Assembly: GCA_037893245.1 (NCBI GenBank)
Contig: JBAIAA010000533.1
Span: 310,001 to 374,000, forward strand
Origin: Crossaster papposus
Taxonomy: Eukaryota > Echinodermata > Asteroidea > Velatida > Solasteridae
Direction of reading: 5' to 3'
DNA length: 64,000 bases
The notes below the pieces were generated by a model that ran no database searches, was not told where the DNA came from, and saw nothing but the letters and a program-made list of their open reading frames with translations. This document shows, piece after piece, positions 52,206-64,000 of the stretch (the stretch's first letter is position 1; every line of letters begins with the position of its first letter). Both the position numbers and the translations under genes were made by a program.

Positions 52206-52556
52206 AAGTCACTTTTAAATTAACAAGCCACGCCCCTTTTAGGGGTTTCCTGATTCTAAGTAGTACGCATTTTTCAGCGATTATCAGCGCATGTGTTTTG
52301 GGTGCTAACCAGTTTGAACTTGTAGACCAATGCCTTGCAAACATTGGACACAATTTTTCTGAGAAATTAGTTGTGGGCGGGGTTTTTAAATTAACAAACC
52401 ACGCCCTTTTAAGGGTTTTCACTGATTCTGAGTAGTACGCATTTTTCACTGCGATTATCGTTGCATGTGTTTTGGGTGCAAACCAGTAGATTAATGCCTT
52501 GCAAACATTGGACACCATTTTAGTGATAATTAATTGTGGGCGTGGCTTTTGAAAAA
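52206..52556 (+). repeat. Two tandem units of about 175 bp
   Basis: AAATTAACAAGCCACGCCCC ... GATTCTAAGTAGTACGCATT ... GCATGTGTTTTGGGTGC ... AATGCCTTGCAAACATTGGA ... GTGGGCG(G/T)G is repeated from about 52387. The unit boundary itself (GTGGGCGGGG / CCACGCCC) is inverted. Confidence 0.85.
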
Positions 52557-53265
52557 TCCTACATTTTCTATTGACCTTGAATATGAAATATGTATACAAA
52601 AGCACACGTGTTTATACATGTATGTGAAAAAGTATAGAATATGAATGTATTGCCATTAAAAAGAGCTTTATTCCATTTGGTTAAAATTTAGCATGATTCA
52701 TATCAAAAGTCTTAGTAAGCGAAATGCTCTGATTCATCCGCCTTTCTTAATATTGATGCTGACATCATACTTTTAATGCTTTGTGCGGTAAATTGAAGAT
52801 GGTGGCTATTTACTCAATGAGGATCCAAGTATACTGATAATAGTTAATACAAGGGTTGAGGTACCTGTTATAACAAGGTAATTGTAATGTCCCAAAGAAC
52901 CTGGTTATAAAGGTGTTTGACTGTAGTCGCAGGGGTAAGCCCATTTCCCACTTTGACGAATTTGAAAGCGAGTGTCAAGAACGTGCGACGAATTGGCCAG
53001 GCATGATACAGTCACGACACCGGCAAGATGCCAACACGGTGCCCCTATGATACCCCTACGACTTTGGTACGACCTTCCACAACTTTGATACAACCTAGCG
53101 CTCACAACGTAGTGCCACGACGTCGTCACGACCCCCATGATATTGTGACGACATCCCACGAAAATCTTTACGTATTTTGGGCATATATATTTTATCTAAT
53201 ATATTTTACGAGACCTATATCGACACATAGAGACCTCTATTTTTCGCCCTTTCAGAAATATTGTT
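52557..53265. other. No gene recognised; CGAC-rich stretch at 52960-53160
   Basis: 52960-53160 is rich in ACGAC, CACGAC and ATGATAC words on the plus strand and may be another low-complexity palindromic element. Confidence 0.35.
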
Positions 53266-53369
53266 TTTAGGTCTGACGAAGGGGAGTCAAACTCCCCAAA
53301 ACGTCGCCGATTAAAACATCAGTCGGCATTAAATCAGGTTCACATATTCTCGAATTATTGCCCAGAATA

Positions 53370-54200
53370 CCCCAATCTATCCCGAATAAAAATTATTTAT
53401 GGCATCGGTAGAAATTAGCCTCAATTCGCTGTTTGTATAATAAATAGAATAACTTAAGAATGAAACAAGAATAATCAAGAACTTTATGAATTGGAAGCCG
53501 AATCAGACCAAATGACTGCGATTGAGTGCGGAATAAAACCGAATTGTAGCGATTTTGTCAAGAATAATATACGGAAGTTCTCCAGAATAATCCAGAATGA
53601 TCTAGGATTATGTCAATTTATGATTACGAATTTAATAAGAACAAAAACCGATTAAGCCGAATGTAATGTAAACATTCCCGAACAACCCCGAGCTAAGCCT
53701 ATTTTAACAAGCAAGAATCACAAGAACGGCGCCGAATCCAGACGATCCAGGTATACAGAACGATCCAGACAAGAGCTCATCGTCAGTCAGTTCCAGTTTG
53801 ACGAGCAGAGTAGATCTTCACATCATTTTTTGTTCTGGTTCATTCGGTCTATTCTGGATCAATTCGTACTAAATTCTGCTTGATTCTTGGTTATTCTTAA
53901 TAAATTCTTAGGAAAATCTGGATAATTTGTCATTATGCGTGATTCATTCTTGGTAAATTCTTATGTTGATTTATTCTTAACAAAATATTGGAGTATTCTT
54001 ATAAGTTATTCTTATACTATTCATAAATTACATTCTTAATGGGTCAGCAGATTATGAACTAATAACTACAATAATAACTCTACAAAACTTGTAAGAATGC
54101 TGTAAGAATATATAGAACTATAGTTGCGAATGTTGAAGAACAAACCAAGAATTGAAATTTGTTTCTGAATCATCCCAACAATTTTGAACATGTCCAAATA
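53370..54200. repeat. Hyper-palindromic block 3 (AAGAAT / ATTCTT words)
   Basis: The left half is full of AGAATAAT, CCGAAT and AAGAATAA words, and the right half of their complements (ATTCTTGGT, TTATTCTTAATA, ATTCTTAG). The centre is near 53790-53830. The architecture is like 29824-30610. No coding potential and no clear terminal repeats. Confidence 0.5.
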
Positions 54201-54381
54201 TATCGCTTTCACGATCTTTAACGATATTTCACCGAGGCAGCCAAGAACCATTCCTTGATTTACTTAATAATTGCTGTTCGTGGCAATTCGATCGACTTCC
54301 TCTTTCTCTTATATTATACAGAGTGCCCCCTCCCCCCTGAAAGCAATTGGACACACAGACCCTATTTTGTGAAGTTCAGAT

Positions 54382-54824
54382 CTGGGGTGCGTTCCACTTA
54401 CGCGAACTGTTTGCGCGAACGTTCGCCTAAGTTTTGAGTTTGCGTTAGTTGAAGGGGAACGATATTTTAAAAACTACGTTTTCAAAATGGCGGCGCCCAT
54501 TGACAGTAACAACGTTTGCTTGGCTGCTTTTTGTCCAACTCATTATTTTTCTTTAAAAGATCCCTGTAACTGCTCAAAACAATCCACCATTTATAACGAA
54601 AAGTATGAAACGTAAATCAAAACTGTGAAAAGAACACTGCCGTCTGCTAACCTCTTCGCCATCTTTAAAATACGTCACTGGCCAACAGCGAACAGCTCGG
54701 AATGTCGTTCGCCGTTTTCGCTAACGTTCGCCAACATAATTGGCGCACATTGCGTTCCACTCAAGCGAACAACGCAAACGTTGGCCAACGTTGGCAACGT
54801 TCGTGTAAGCGGAACGCACCCCAG
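54382..54824. mobile_element. 443-bp MITE
   Basis: CTGGGGTGCGTTCCACTTAC-GCGAAC and GTTCGTGTAAGCGGAACGCA-CCCCAG are inverted (about 26 bp, few mismatches). GCGAACGTTCGC/AACGTTGGC words lie inside. Confidence 0.85.
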
Positions 54825-55690
54825 TGGTCCTTTTGCACCGAGAACAAAATAAACTGTGCCATGTGCGATTTCTCGGTGCGAAATGATCGACCCCTGACGG
54901 TACTTCACAAAATAAGATCTAGAGCTAAAACTACTCGCCCAAATCCAGATATCTCGCTACCATTTTTCGTCAAGAAAGCTTCTCTATCCGTTGGTATAGA
55001 TAGCTTTGGCCCCAGGGTAGTAGAAGTAATACTTGTCCCTTTTTATGGGCCACCCTGTATATATATATATTTAAAATAATAAAATTACATTTTCAACTTT
55101 TTCTCTTTAAACACTACTAAACATTGATTATTATTATATAAATAGGACATAATATACTATAATAACTTATAAATAAAAACTTGTCAACAGGAATATATTA
55201 AACATCACGTTACACCTGAGCAGTTGTGAACAAATAAAGTGACATATTAAATGCTTTAACTCTTTGTAATTAAACAATTCACAAAATGGGTGTTTGCTCC
55301 CCAAATTATATTTAGAGTTGCATTTTTTTTTAGTGTAGACATGTCAGGGACCCAACAAGAATTTGTTTTAATTGATAATTGTTTGATTATTACAGGAGTT
55401 TAGATTTAGGTTGCACCCTAAATTCGAATTGAATTAATAATTTGTAGGTATTGTATTTTTATGAGCTTTCGAATGAGACATCCCACGAAAAAAACATGCG
55501 AGTAATTATTTAATTAAATTCTAATGTTGAATTTGGAGCGTCCCGGTATGCACAACCGAACTGGAGAGCGCATTTGGCGCAATGATAAAAACTACTTTTA
55601 ACAATGTGTAAAGGCCTGCCAATACAAACAAATCTAATGTATTCGTATACAGTACATGATCTTCCTTCAATATTCGTTCGGAAAAGAAAA
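54825..55690. other. No gene recognised
   Basis: AT-rich with (TA)n at 55058-55070. No SDHA upstream exon is seen up to the array. Confidence 0.45.
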
Positions 55691-57600
55691 TTAAATTAAA
55701 ACTAGACATGTGTTTGTGGACAAACACAGAGCTGTTTCGGATGTCTAAGATGACTTTCATTATGTGTGTGCCAAGTCTGAAATCGATTGGATTTGCCAAT
55801 TTTCCCAAGATATATAAGTTGAAAAATACGTGTACAAATCCTATGGGAAAAACTACACCTTTAATGTGACGTCACATGACACCCGATGATGTCATCATGA
55901 TGTCATCTTAATTTTCGTCTATAACACACCCTCGAATACTTGCAAACCAAGTTTGACCCCAACCGGACTTGTACTTCCAGAGATAGAGGGTCCTAAAAAC
56001 TGCACCTTTAACGTGACGTCACATGACCCCCGATGACGTAATCATGACGATTTTCCTCTTGGCCCTCCTGAGGATGGTGGTTGAGGTTTATATTAAGTCT
56101 AAAGTCAATCGGATTTACCAAAGTGTCAAAGTCAATAGTCTGAAGAAAAACGTGTACAAAACCTATGGGAAAAAATTGCACCTTTAACGTGACGTCACGT
56201 GACCATGAATGACGTAATCGTTACGAATTTCTTCTAGGACCATCTGTGGATGGTGGTCTAAGTGTATGCTAAGTATCAAGTCGATCGGATTTATCAAAGT
56301 GTCAAAGTGTATTGGCTGAAGAAAAACGTGTACAAATCGTATAGAGAAGAGTCTGAAACAGACGAAGAAAAAAAAAACTAGACATGTGTTTGTGGACAAA
56401 CACAGAGCTGTTTCGACTGTCTAACGTTACTTTCAATATGTGTGCTATAGGACTATGTGTGTGCCAAGTCTGAAGTCGATTGGATTTACACAAGTGCAAA
56501 AGATAAATTAGTTGAAAAAAACGTGTACAAATCCTATGGAGAAAAATTGAACCTTTAATGTGACGTCACATGATACCCGATGATGTCATCATGATGTCAT
56601 CTTAATTTTCGTCTGTAACACATCCTGGAATACTTGCATACCAAGTTTGACCCCAATCGGACATGTACTTCTAGAGATAGAGGGTCCTTAAAACTAAACC
56701 TTTAATGTGACGTCACATGACCCACGATGACGTCATTATTACGATTTTTCCCTTGGCCCTCCTGGTGATGGTGGTCGAGTTATGTGCTAAGTCTGAAGTC
56801 GATAAAATTCACGAAAGTGTCAAAGTCAATAGTCTAAAGAAAAACGTGTACAAACCCTATGGGGAAAAAAATTGCACCTTTAACTTCACGTCACGTGACC
56901 TTGAATGACGCAATCGTGCCATATTTATTTCAGAAACATCTGGGGGTGGTATTCTAAGTGTATGCCAAGTTTCAAGTCGGTCGGATTTACCGAAGTGCCA
57001 AAGTCAATAGTCTGAAGAAAAACGTGTACAAAACCTATGGGGAAAATTAAACCTTTAACGTGACGTCACGTGACCTTGAATGACGCAATCGAGCCAAATT
57101 TCTTCTAGGACCATCTGTGGGTGGAGGTCTAAGTGTATACCAAGTCTCAAGTCGATTGGATTTAGCAAAGTGCCAAAGTGTATTGGCAGAACAAACGTGT
57201 GTAAATCCTATGGGTAAAAACACTGAAAGTGGAAAAAAAAAAAAAAAAAAAAAAAACTAGACATGTGTTTGTGGACAAACACAGAGCTGTTTCGAGTGTC
57301 TTTCAATATGTGTGTGATGATCTTTTGTGTGTGCCAAGTCTTAAGTCGATCAGATTTACTAAAGTGTCAAAGTCAATAGTCTAAAGAAAAACGTGTACAA
57401 AACCTATGGTGGAAAATTGAACCTTTAACATGACGCCCCGTGACCTTGAATGACGTAATCGTGCCGAATTTCCTCTAGGACCGTCTGTGGATGGTGATCT
57501 AAGTGTGTGCCAATTCTCAAGTCGGTCGGATTTACTAAAGTGTCAAAGTCAATAGTCTGAAGAAAAACGTGTACAAATCCTATGGGGAAAACCTGCACCT
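55690..57600 (+). repeat. Right array, first part
   Basis: Higher-order units start with CTAGACATGTGTTTGTGG at 55702, 56378 and 57257, each followed by monomers as in the left array and ending in poly(A). Same orientation as the left array. Confidence 0.9.
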
Positions 57601-58163
57601 TTATTGTGACGTCACGTGAATTGCATACCAAGTTTAATAGAGTGTACCAAAGGGTGCACCACTCTAATTGAAAGGAGAATTTCTACGCGAACTCATTAGC
57701 ATGAAATGTGCCCCCACAGTTTCTTTTGAAAAAGGAGACCGTTTGGTATAAAAACACATTTGGATTGTGTAAAAATAGCATGGGATCAACTCCCTGGTTT
57801 TTGAGCTTCAATCTGAGGGCAGACTTGATAAAATCACGGTTAAAAAATGGGTCCTAATTGCCCTAAAACGTGGAGGGATGCCATTTGTAAAATGGCTGTT
57901 TTCAGTCTCGGGAAGTATCACTTTTCGGGAGGTGAGTTTCTTTTGGTGTGAATATTAAAAAATGTAATTGGCTAACCCACTAAAAATTGAAAAGAAATGG
58001 AAAGATAAAGACCAAGACAATAATCTAATTGTTGTTTGAGAAACCCCAGTGATGTCGGTGTGCATGAAACTTGGTACTGAACATTGTTGATTTTACACTG
58101 TTTTCAACGGGACTTGAATTAGGCTAGCTAATAGTGCATCCATAAATCGATGCGGCGCGTACG

Positions 58164-58604
58164 ATGCGCGCGACATGTGTAACCACAACAAACATGGCGG
58201 ATTCATCGGTCCTGCGACCCCGTAGAATGTCATCGCAGCAAGCCATGAATCTGCTTTCCCACTGCATTTCTAACGAGGAAAGCGACCAAGAAAGTAGCGA
58301 AAAATCAGACTACAATGAAGAAGAGAGCCAGTCAAGCAAGCCAGTGAAGATTCGGAGGATTCCGAGCTTGATTCCGATGACTATGTGGGCCTTCCACCGG
58401 CACCGCCTAGGCAACGACAACAAAACGTTCGGCCACACAAGCGTCCACGAGATCAGGGCATTGCTACGGCGGCCAACACTGCGGCACAAATCAAATGGCA
58501 AGATGTCTCCAAATCGAAAAAAAGATAAACCCGGACATTCATTTCGATTCATGCCAAACAAAACTTCATCCATTTACATTGTACATTTACATGCACTGCG
58601 ATAA
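58164..58604 (+). pseudogene. Decayed transposase-like N-terminal fragment, right copy
   Basis: A 146-codon frame nearly identical to 5369-5809; the ATG with the better context is at 58194. It carries the same internal frame switches, so the damage came before the duplication. Few amino-acid changes separate the copies (for example Lys/Gln in the acidic tract and Arg/Ser in IPRLIP/IPSLIP). Confidence 0.4.
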
Positions 58605-59080
58605 GAAAGCCTGTGATTTGTGCTGAATCTCGTTTTCTAGTAGTTTTAGGAAAAATATCATAGCTCGCCCAAACTTATTCATATTGGGGATTTATTTTGA
58701 CATATTGTTTCCAGGATCACCAGCAAAATTTTCTGCATTGGAAAAGAATTTTGGAACTACAATAAACACGTTTTACTAATAAATATGAGCAGTATTTTAT
58801 TCATATTTCATATTTTCATTATTAATTTTCATATTTGACATGCCAGTAAATGTGAATATTAAATTAAACAGTTCCTTTGATTTCACAATCACATTTTTCA
58901 TATTGTTAGCTTCATTTTGATACCTAACTTTGCCCCATAGACCCCAGGATTAGGGAGTTTAGGCAGTTTTATTACTAGTGGTGACACGATTCTTTCATTG
59001 TGTAAAACAATTCCCCCCAACAAAGATCAATTTCATATGGGGGGAAGTTGAACTACATGTTTGAAAAATTATCACTATAC

Positions 59081-59111
59081 GGGGGGGGGGGGGGGGTGGG
59101 GGGGGGGGGGG
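59081..59111 (+). repeat. Poly-G tract in the right duplicate
   Basis: About 30 G with one T. It is absent from the left copy and marks the insertion that distinguishes the two segments. Confidence 0.9.
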
Positions 59112-60519
59112 AGTTAAACTACATGTTGGAAAAATATCACTTTGTTTCATCTCAGGTAAAATCGATAACTTAAACAAATGAGGGCGGCAAACAACTTTAA
59201 CAGTTACACGAAGTCGATCGGATTAACCAAAGTGTCAAATTCAATAGTCTGAACAAAACAAACAATGAGGGCAGCAAACAACTTTAACAGTTACACGAAG
59301 TCGATCGGATTTACCAGTGTAAAATACACAAAGTCGATCGGATTTACCAATGTGTCAAATTCAATAGTCTGAACAAATCAAACAATCAGGGCAGCAAACC
59401 ACTTTAACAGTTACACGAATTCGATCGGATTTACCAAAGTGTCAACTTCAATAGTCTGAAGAAAAACGTGTACAAAACCTATCGAGAAAATTGAACCTTT
59501 AATGTGACGTCACATGACACCCGATGACGTCATCATGATGTCATATTAATTTTCTTCTATAACATCCTGTAATACCTGAATACCAAGTTTTACCCCAATT
59601 GGACCTGTACTTTCAGAGATAGAGGGTCCTAAAAACGGCACCTTTAACGTGACGTCACATGACCCCCGATGAGGTCATCATGACGATTTTTCTCTTGGCC
59701 CTCCTAAGGATGGTGGTCGAGATGTGTGCTAAGTCTGAAGTCGATCAAATTTACGAAAGTGTCAGTCATTAGTCTAAAAAATAACGTGTACAAAACCTAA
59801 GGAAAAAAAAATTGAACCTTTAACGTGACGTCACGTGACCTTGAATGACGCAATAGTGCCAAATTTCTTCCAAGACCATCTGTGGGTGGTGTTCTAAGTG
59901 TATACGAAGTCTCAAGTCGATCGGATTTACTAAAGCGTCAAAGTCAATAGTCTAAAGAAAAAACGTGTACAAAACCTATGGGAAAAATATTGAATCCTTA
60001 ACGTGACGTCACGTGACCTTAAATGACGCAATCGTGCCAAATTTCTGTCAGAACCATCTGTGGTTGGTATTCTAAGTGTATGCTAAGTCTCAAGTCGGTC
60101 GGATTTACCAAAGTGTCAAAGTCAATAGTCTGAATAAAAACGTGTACAAACCCTATGGGGAAATAATTTGCACCTTTAACGTCACGTCACGTGACCTTGA
60201 ATGACGCAATCGTACCGAATTTCTTCAAGAGCCATCTATGGGTGGTGTTCTAAGTGTATGCCAAGTTTCAAGCCCGTCGGATATACCAAAGTGTCAAAGT
60301 CAATAGTCTGAAGAAAAACGTGTACAAAACCTATGGGGAAAATTTTCCCTTTAACATGACGTCACGTAACCTTGAATGACGGAATCGCGACAAATTTCTT
60401 CTAGGACCGTCCTTGGGTGGTTGTCTAAATGTATGCCAAGTCTCAGGTCGATCGGATTTACCAAAGTGTCAAAGTGTATTGTCTGAACAAACGTGTACAA
60501 ATCCTATGGAGAACAAAAG

Positions 60520-60566
<47 letters not shown>

Positions 60567-60568
<2 letters not shown>

Positions 60569-60611
60569 TTAACGAAAACAATAGCTGTTTCGGTGAAAAA
60601 CCGAAACAGCT
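60567..60611 (+). repeat. Single hairpin monomer
   Basis: CTTTAACGAAAACAATAG, then AGCTGTTTCGGT...ACCGAAACAGCT (T:A apex), between a poly(A) of about 40 and the next unit start. Confidence 0.9.
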
Positions 60612-62650
60612 AAAAAAAAAAGAAAAAGAAACTAGACATGTGTTTGTGGACAAACACAGAGCTGTTTCGGATGTCTAAGATAACTTTCATTATGTGTGTG
60701 CCAAGTCTGAAATCGATTGGATTTGTCAATTTTCCCAAAATATATAAGTTGAAAAATACGTGTACAAATCCTATGGGAAAAACTGCACCTTTAAAGTGAC
60801 GCCACATGACACCCGATGATGTCATCATGATGTCATCTTAATTTTCGTCTATTACACATTCTGGAATACTTGCATACCAAGTTTGGCCCCAATCAGACAT
60901 GTACTTCCAGAGATAGAGGGTCCTAAAATCTGCCCTTTTAATGTGACGTCATATGACCCACAATGACGTCATCCTGACGATTTCCCCCTTGGCCCTCCTG
61001 GGTATGGTGGTCGAGGTGTGTACCAAGTCTGAAGTCGATCGGATTTACCAAATTGTCAAATTCAATAGTCTGAAGAAAAACGTGTACAAAACCTATGGAG
61101 AAAATTGAACCTTTAATGTGACGTCACATGACACCCGATGATGTCATAATTACGTCATCCTATTTTTTGTCTATAACACATCCTCGAATACTTGCAAACC
61201 AAATTTGACCCCAATCGGACGTGTACTTCCAGAGATAGAGGGTCTTAAAAACTGCACCTTTTGTGTAACGTCACATGACCCACGATGACGTCATCATGAC
61301 GATTTTTCTCCTGGACCTCCTGGGGATGGTGGTCGAGGTGTGTGCTAAGTTTCAAGTCGATCGGATTCACCAAACTGTCAAATTAAACAGTCTGAAGAAA
61401 AACGTGTACAAAACCTATGGGGGAAAATTGCACCTTTAACGTGACGTCACGTGACCAAGAATTACGTAATCGCGACGAATTTCTTCTAGGACCGTCCTTG
61501 GGTGGTTGTCTAAAGGTATGCCAAGTCTCAAGTCGATCGGATTTACCAAAGTGTCAAAGTGTATTGGCAGAAAAAACGTGTACAAATCCTATGGGGAAAA
61601 AGTGACAAAAAAAAAAAAAAAGAAACTAGACATGTGTTTGTGGACAAACACAGAGCTGTTTCGATTGTCTAACGTTACTTTCAATATGTGTGTGTGGTGG
61701 TCTATGTGTGTGCCAAGTCTGAAGTCGATTGGATTTACACAAGTGCCAAATATATATTAGTTGAAAAAAACGTGTACAAATCCTATGGGGAAAATTGAAC
61801 CTTTAATGTGACGGCACATGATACCCGATGATGTCATGATGATGTCATCTTAATTTTCGTCTGTAACACATCCTGGAATACTTGCATACCAAGTTTGACC
61901 CCAATCGGACATGTACTTCTAGAGATAGAGGGTCCTAAAAACTGGACCTTTAATGTGACGTCACAGGACCCACGATGACGTCATCATGATGTCATTTTAT
62001 TTTTCGTCTATAACACACCCTGGAATACTTGCATACCAAGTTTAACCCCAATCGGACCTGTACTTCCAGAGATAGCGGGTCCTTAAAACTGAACCTTTAA
62101 TGTGACGTCTCATGACCCCCCGATGATGTCATCATGACGATTTTCCCCTTGGCCCTCCTGGAGATGGTGGTCGAGGTTTGTGCTAAGTCTCAAGTCGATC
62201 AAATTGACGAAAGTGTCAAAGTCAATAGTCTGAAGAAAAACGTGTACAAACCCTATGGGGAAAAAATTAGACCTTTAATGTCACGTCACGTGACCTTGAA
62301 TGACGCAATCGTGCCGAATTTCTTCAAGAGCCATCTGTGGGTGGTGTTCTAAGTGTATGCCAAGTTTCAAGTCGGTCGGATATACCAAAGTGTCAAAGTC
62401 AATAGTCTGAAGAAAAACGTGTACAAAACCTATGGGACAAATTTCACCTTTAACATGACGTCACGTGACCTTGAATGACGTAATCGGGCCGAATTTCTTC
62501 TAGGACCGTCTTTGGGTGGTTGTCTAAATATGTGCCAAGTTTCAAGTCGATCGGATTTACCAAAGGGTCAAAGTGCTATGCCAGAAGAAACGTGTACAAA
62601 TCCTATGGGAAAAAGTCTGAAGAAGAAAAAGAAAAAAAAGAAAAAAAAAA

Positions 62651-62822
62651 ACTTTAACGAAAACAAAAGCTGTTTCGGTAAAAAACCGAAACAGCTAAAA
62701 AAAAAAAAAGAAAAAAAAAAACTTTAACGAAAACAAAAGCTGTTTCGGCTGAAAGGCCGAAACAGCTAAAAAAAAAACTTTAACGAAAACAAAAGCTGTT
62801 TCGGTGAAAAACCGAAACAGCT
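62651..62822 (+). repeat. Three hairpin monomers
   Basis: Copies with loops TAAAAA, CTGAAAGG and TGAAAAA in A-rich spacers; T:A, C:G and T:A apical pairs respectively. Confidence 0.9.
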
Positions 62823-63560
62823 AAAAAAACTAGACATGTGTTTGTGGACAAACACAGAGCTGTTTCGAGTGTCTAAAATTACTTTCAATATGTGTGTGGT
62901 GGTCTTTTGTGTGTGCCAAGTCTCAAGTCGATGAGATTTACTAGTGTCAAAGGCAATAGTCTAAAGAAAAACGTGTACAAAACCTATGGGAAAAAAATAG
63001 AAACTTTAACGTGACGCCCCGTGATCTTGAATGACGTAATCGTGCCGAATTTCTTCTAGGGCCGTCTGTTGATGGTGGTCTAAGTGTGTGCCAAGTCTCA
63101 AGTGGATCGGATTTACTAAAGTGTCAAAGTCAATAGTCTAAAGAAAAACGTGTACAAAACCAATGGGAGAAAAATGTGAACCTTTAATGTGACGTCACGT
63201 GACCTTGAATGTCGCAATCGTGCCGAATGTCTTTCAGAAACATCTGGGGGTGGTGTTCTAAGTGTATGCCAAGTTTCAAGTCGGTCGGATTTACCGAAGT
63301 GCCAAAGTCAATAGTCTGAATAAAAACGTGTACAAAACTTATGGGAAAATGTTCACCTTTAACGTGAGGTCACGTGACCTTGAATGACGTAATCGTGACA
63401 AATTTCTTCTAGGACCATCTGTGGGTGGTTGTCTAAATGTATGCCAAGTCTCAAGTCGATCGGATTTACCAAAGTGTCAAAGTGCTATGGCAGAAAAAAC
63501 GTGTACAAATCCTATGGGAAAAAGTCTGAAAGTGGAAAAGAAAAAAAAGAAAAAAAAAAA

Positions 63561-63656
63561 CTTTAACGAAAACAAAAGCTGTTTCGGTGAAAAACCGAAA
63601 CAGCTAAAAACTTTAACGAAAACAATAGCTGTTTCGGCTGAATTGCCGAAACAGCT
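63561..63656 (+). repeat. Two hairpin monomers at the array end
   Basis: One T:A apex and one C:G apex (GGCTGAATTGCC). The second has the same loop variant as the last monomer of the left array (7968-8013). This gives both arrays the same terminal monomer type. Confidence 0.9.
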
Positions 63657-64000
63657 AAAAAAGAACGGATTAACATAACTTTAGTTGTAATTTTTTTTTT
63701 TTTTAAATAGTGTTTTTTTGTCCCAAAAAAATGATAAAAATGGCATTTTACCAGAAATATTTTAGAAAAATATTAGGTCTCACCCCCTAAAGAAAGTCTG
63801 TTACTTTACCAGGAACAATCAAAACCCAAATTGTGCTGTCAGAATAAATGTTATTGAAGTTATTGAAAAAAATATCAAATTTCATGTTTTTTCCCCAAAA
63901 TACTGTTAAATATGTGTTTTCATTTAAAAGAAATTTTGGAAACATATAAATTCGGAAAACAGACATTTCAAGGATTCCAAAACTGTTTTCAGAACGCTTC
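63657..64000. other. AT-rich sequence after the array; nothing recognised
   Basis: Poly-T (63692-63704) and A-rich words. No exon of SDHA or other gene is seen. Confidence 0.5.

Larger units (their letters stand above)
57555..60212 (+). repeat. Duplicated 2.6-kb segment, right copy
   Basis: Near-identical direct copy of 4760-7350. It differs by an extra block at about 59075-59142 (a poly-G run and a repeated GTTAAACTACATGTTGGAAA) and scattered substitutions. Confidence 0.9.
60213..63656 (+). repeat. Right array, last part
   Basis: Monomers and higher-order unit starts (CTAGACATGTGTTTG at 60632, 61626 and 62830). It ends at the last hairpin monomer, after which unrelated AT-rich sequence starts. 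Confidence 0.9.

Overview
The window is eukaryotic, animal nuclear DNA. Genes are split by introns with GT/AG borders, are few and widely spaced, and sit in AT-rich sequence packed with inverted-repeat transposons, satellite-like arrays and LINE and SINE debris. A CMP-N-acetylneuraminate hydroxylase gene (CMAH) restricts the likely source largely to deuterostomes. With large introns and this style of short repeats, an invertebrate deuterostome is most likely, probably an echinoderm such as a sea star. That placement is inference.

Three conserved genes can be reconstructed by eye. (1) CMAH, minus strand: six exons from 25970 down to 10289 encode about 286 N-terminal residues, with the Rieske iron-sulphur domain and the start of the metallo-hydrolase domain. 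The C-terminal half is not in the window. (2) A BAG3-like co-chaperone, plus strand: two exons, 39226-39441 and 39619-40779, give a complete 458-residue protein with a WW domain and a BAG domain. Its upstream region has heat-shock-element-like and CCAAT motifs. (3) Succinate dehydrogenase flavoprotein subunit (SDHA), minus strand: seven exons from 51872 down to 44605 encode about the last 366 residues through the stop codon. The FAD-binding N-terminus is not in the window. BAG3 and SDHA are convergent; CMAH and BAG3 are divergent. The three are housekeeping or metabolic genes with no obvious joint pathway.

The outer parts (1-8013 and 55690-63656) are two arrays in the same orientation. Each is built of poly(A)-ended higher-order units that start with a hairpin (CTAGACATGTGTTTGTGG...) and hold several monomers of about 178 bp rich in TGACGTCA and CACGTG. 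In the A-rich tails lies a second repeat of about 47 bp, a 12-bp-stem hairpin whose apical base pair covaries between copies. Both arrays contain the same segment of about 2.6 kb (4760-7350 and 57555-60212), with a decayed transposase-like reading frame. The arrays lie on the sides where the missing CMAH and SDHA exons should be.

Between the genes I find many terminal-inverted-repeat elements. They include a 3744-bp element (28480-32223) with 319-bp near-identical inverted ends and a 9-bp target duplication, which carries two nested 'hyper-palindromic' elements and a possible signal-peptide exon. There are also TTAA-flanked elements of two families, a TGTGACC family, a GGGGCCAATTTCA family, nested elements three deep (15268-16477), LINE 3' ends and a tRNA-derived SINE.
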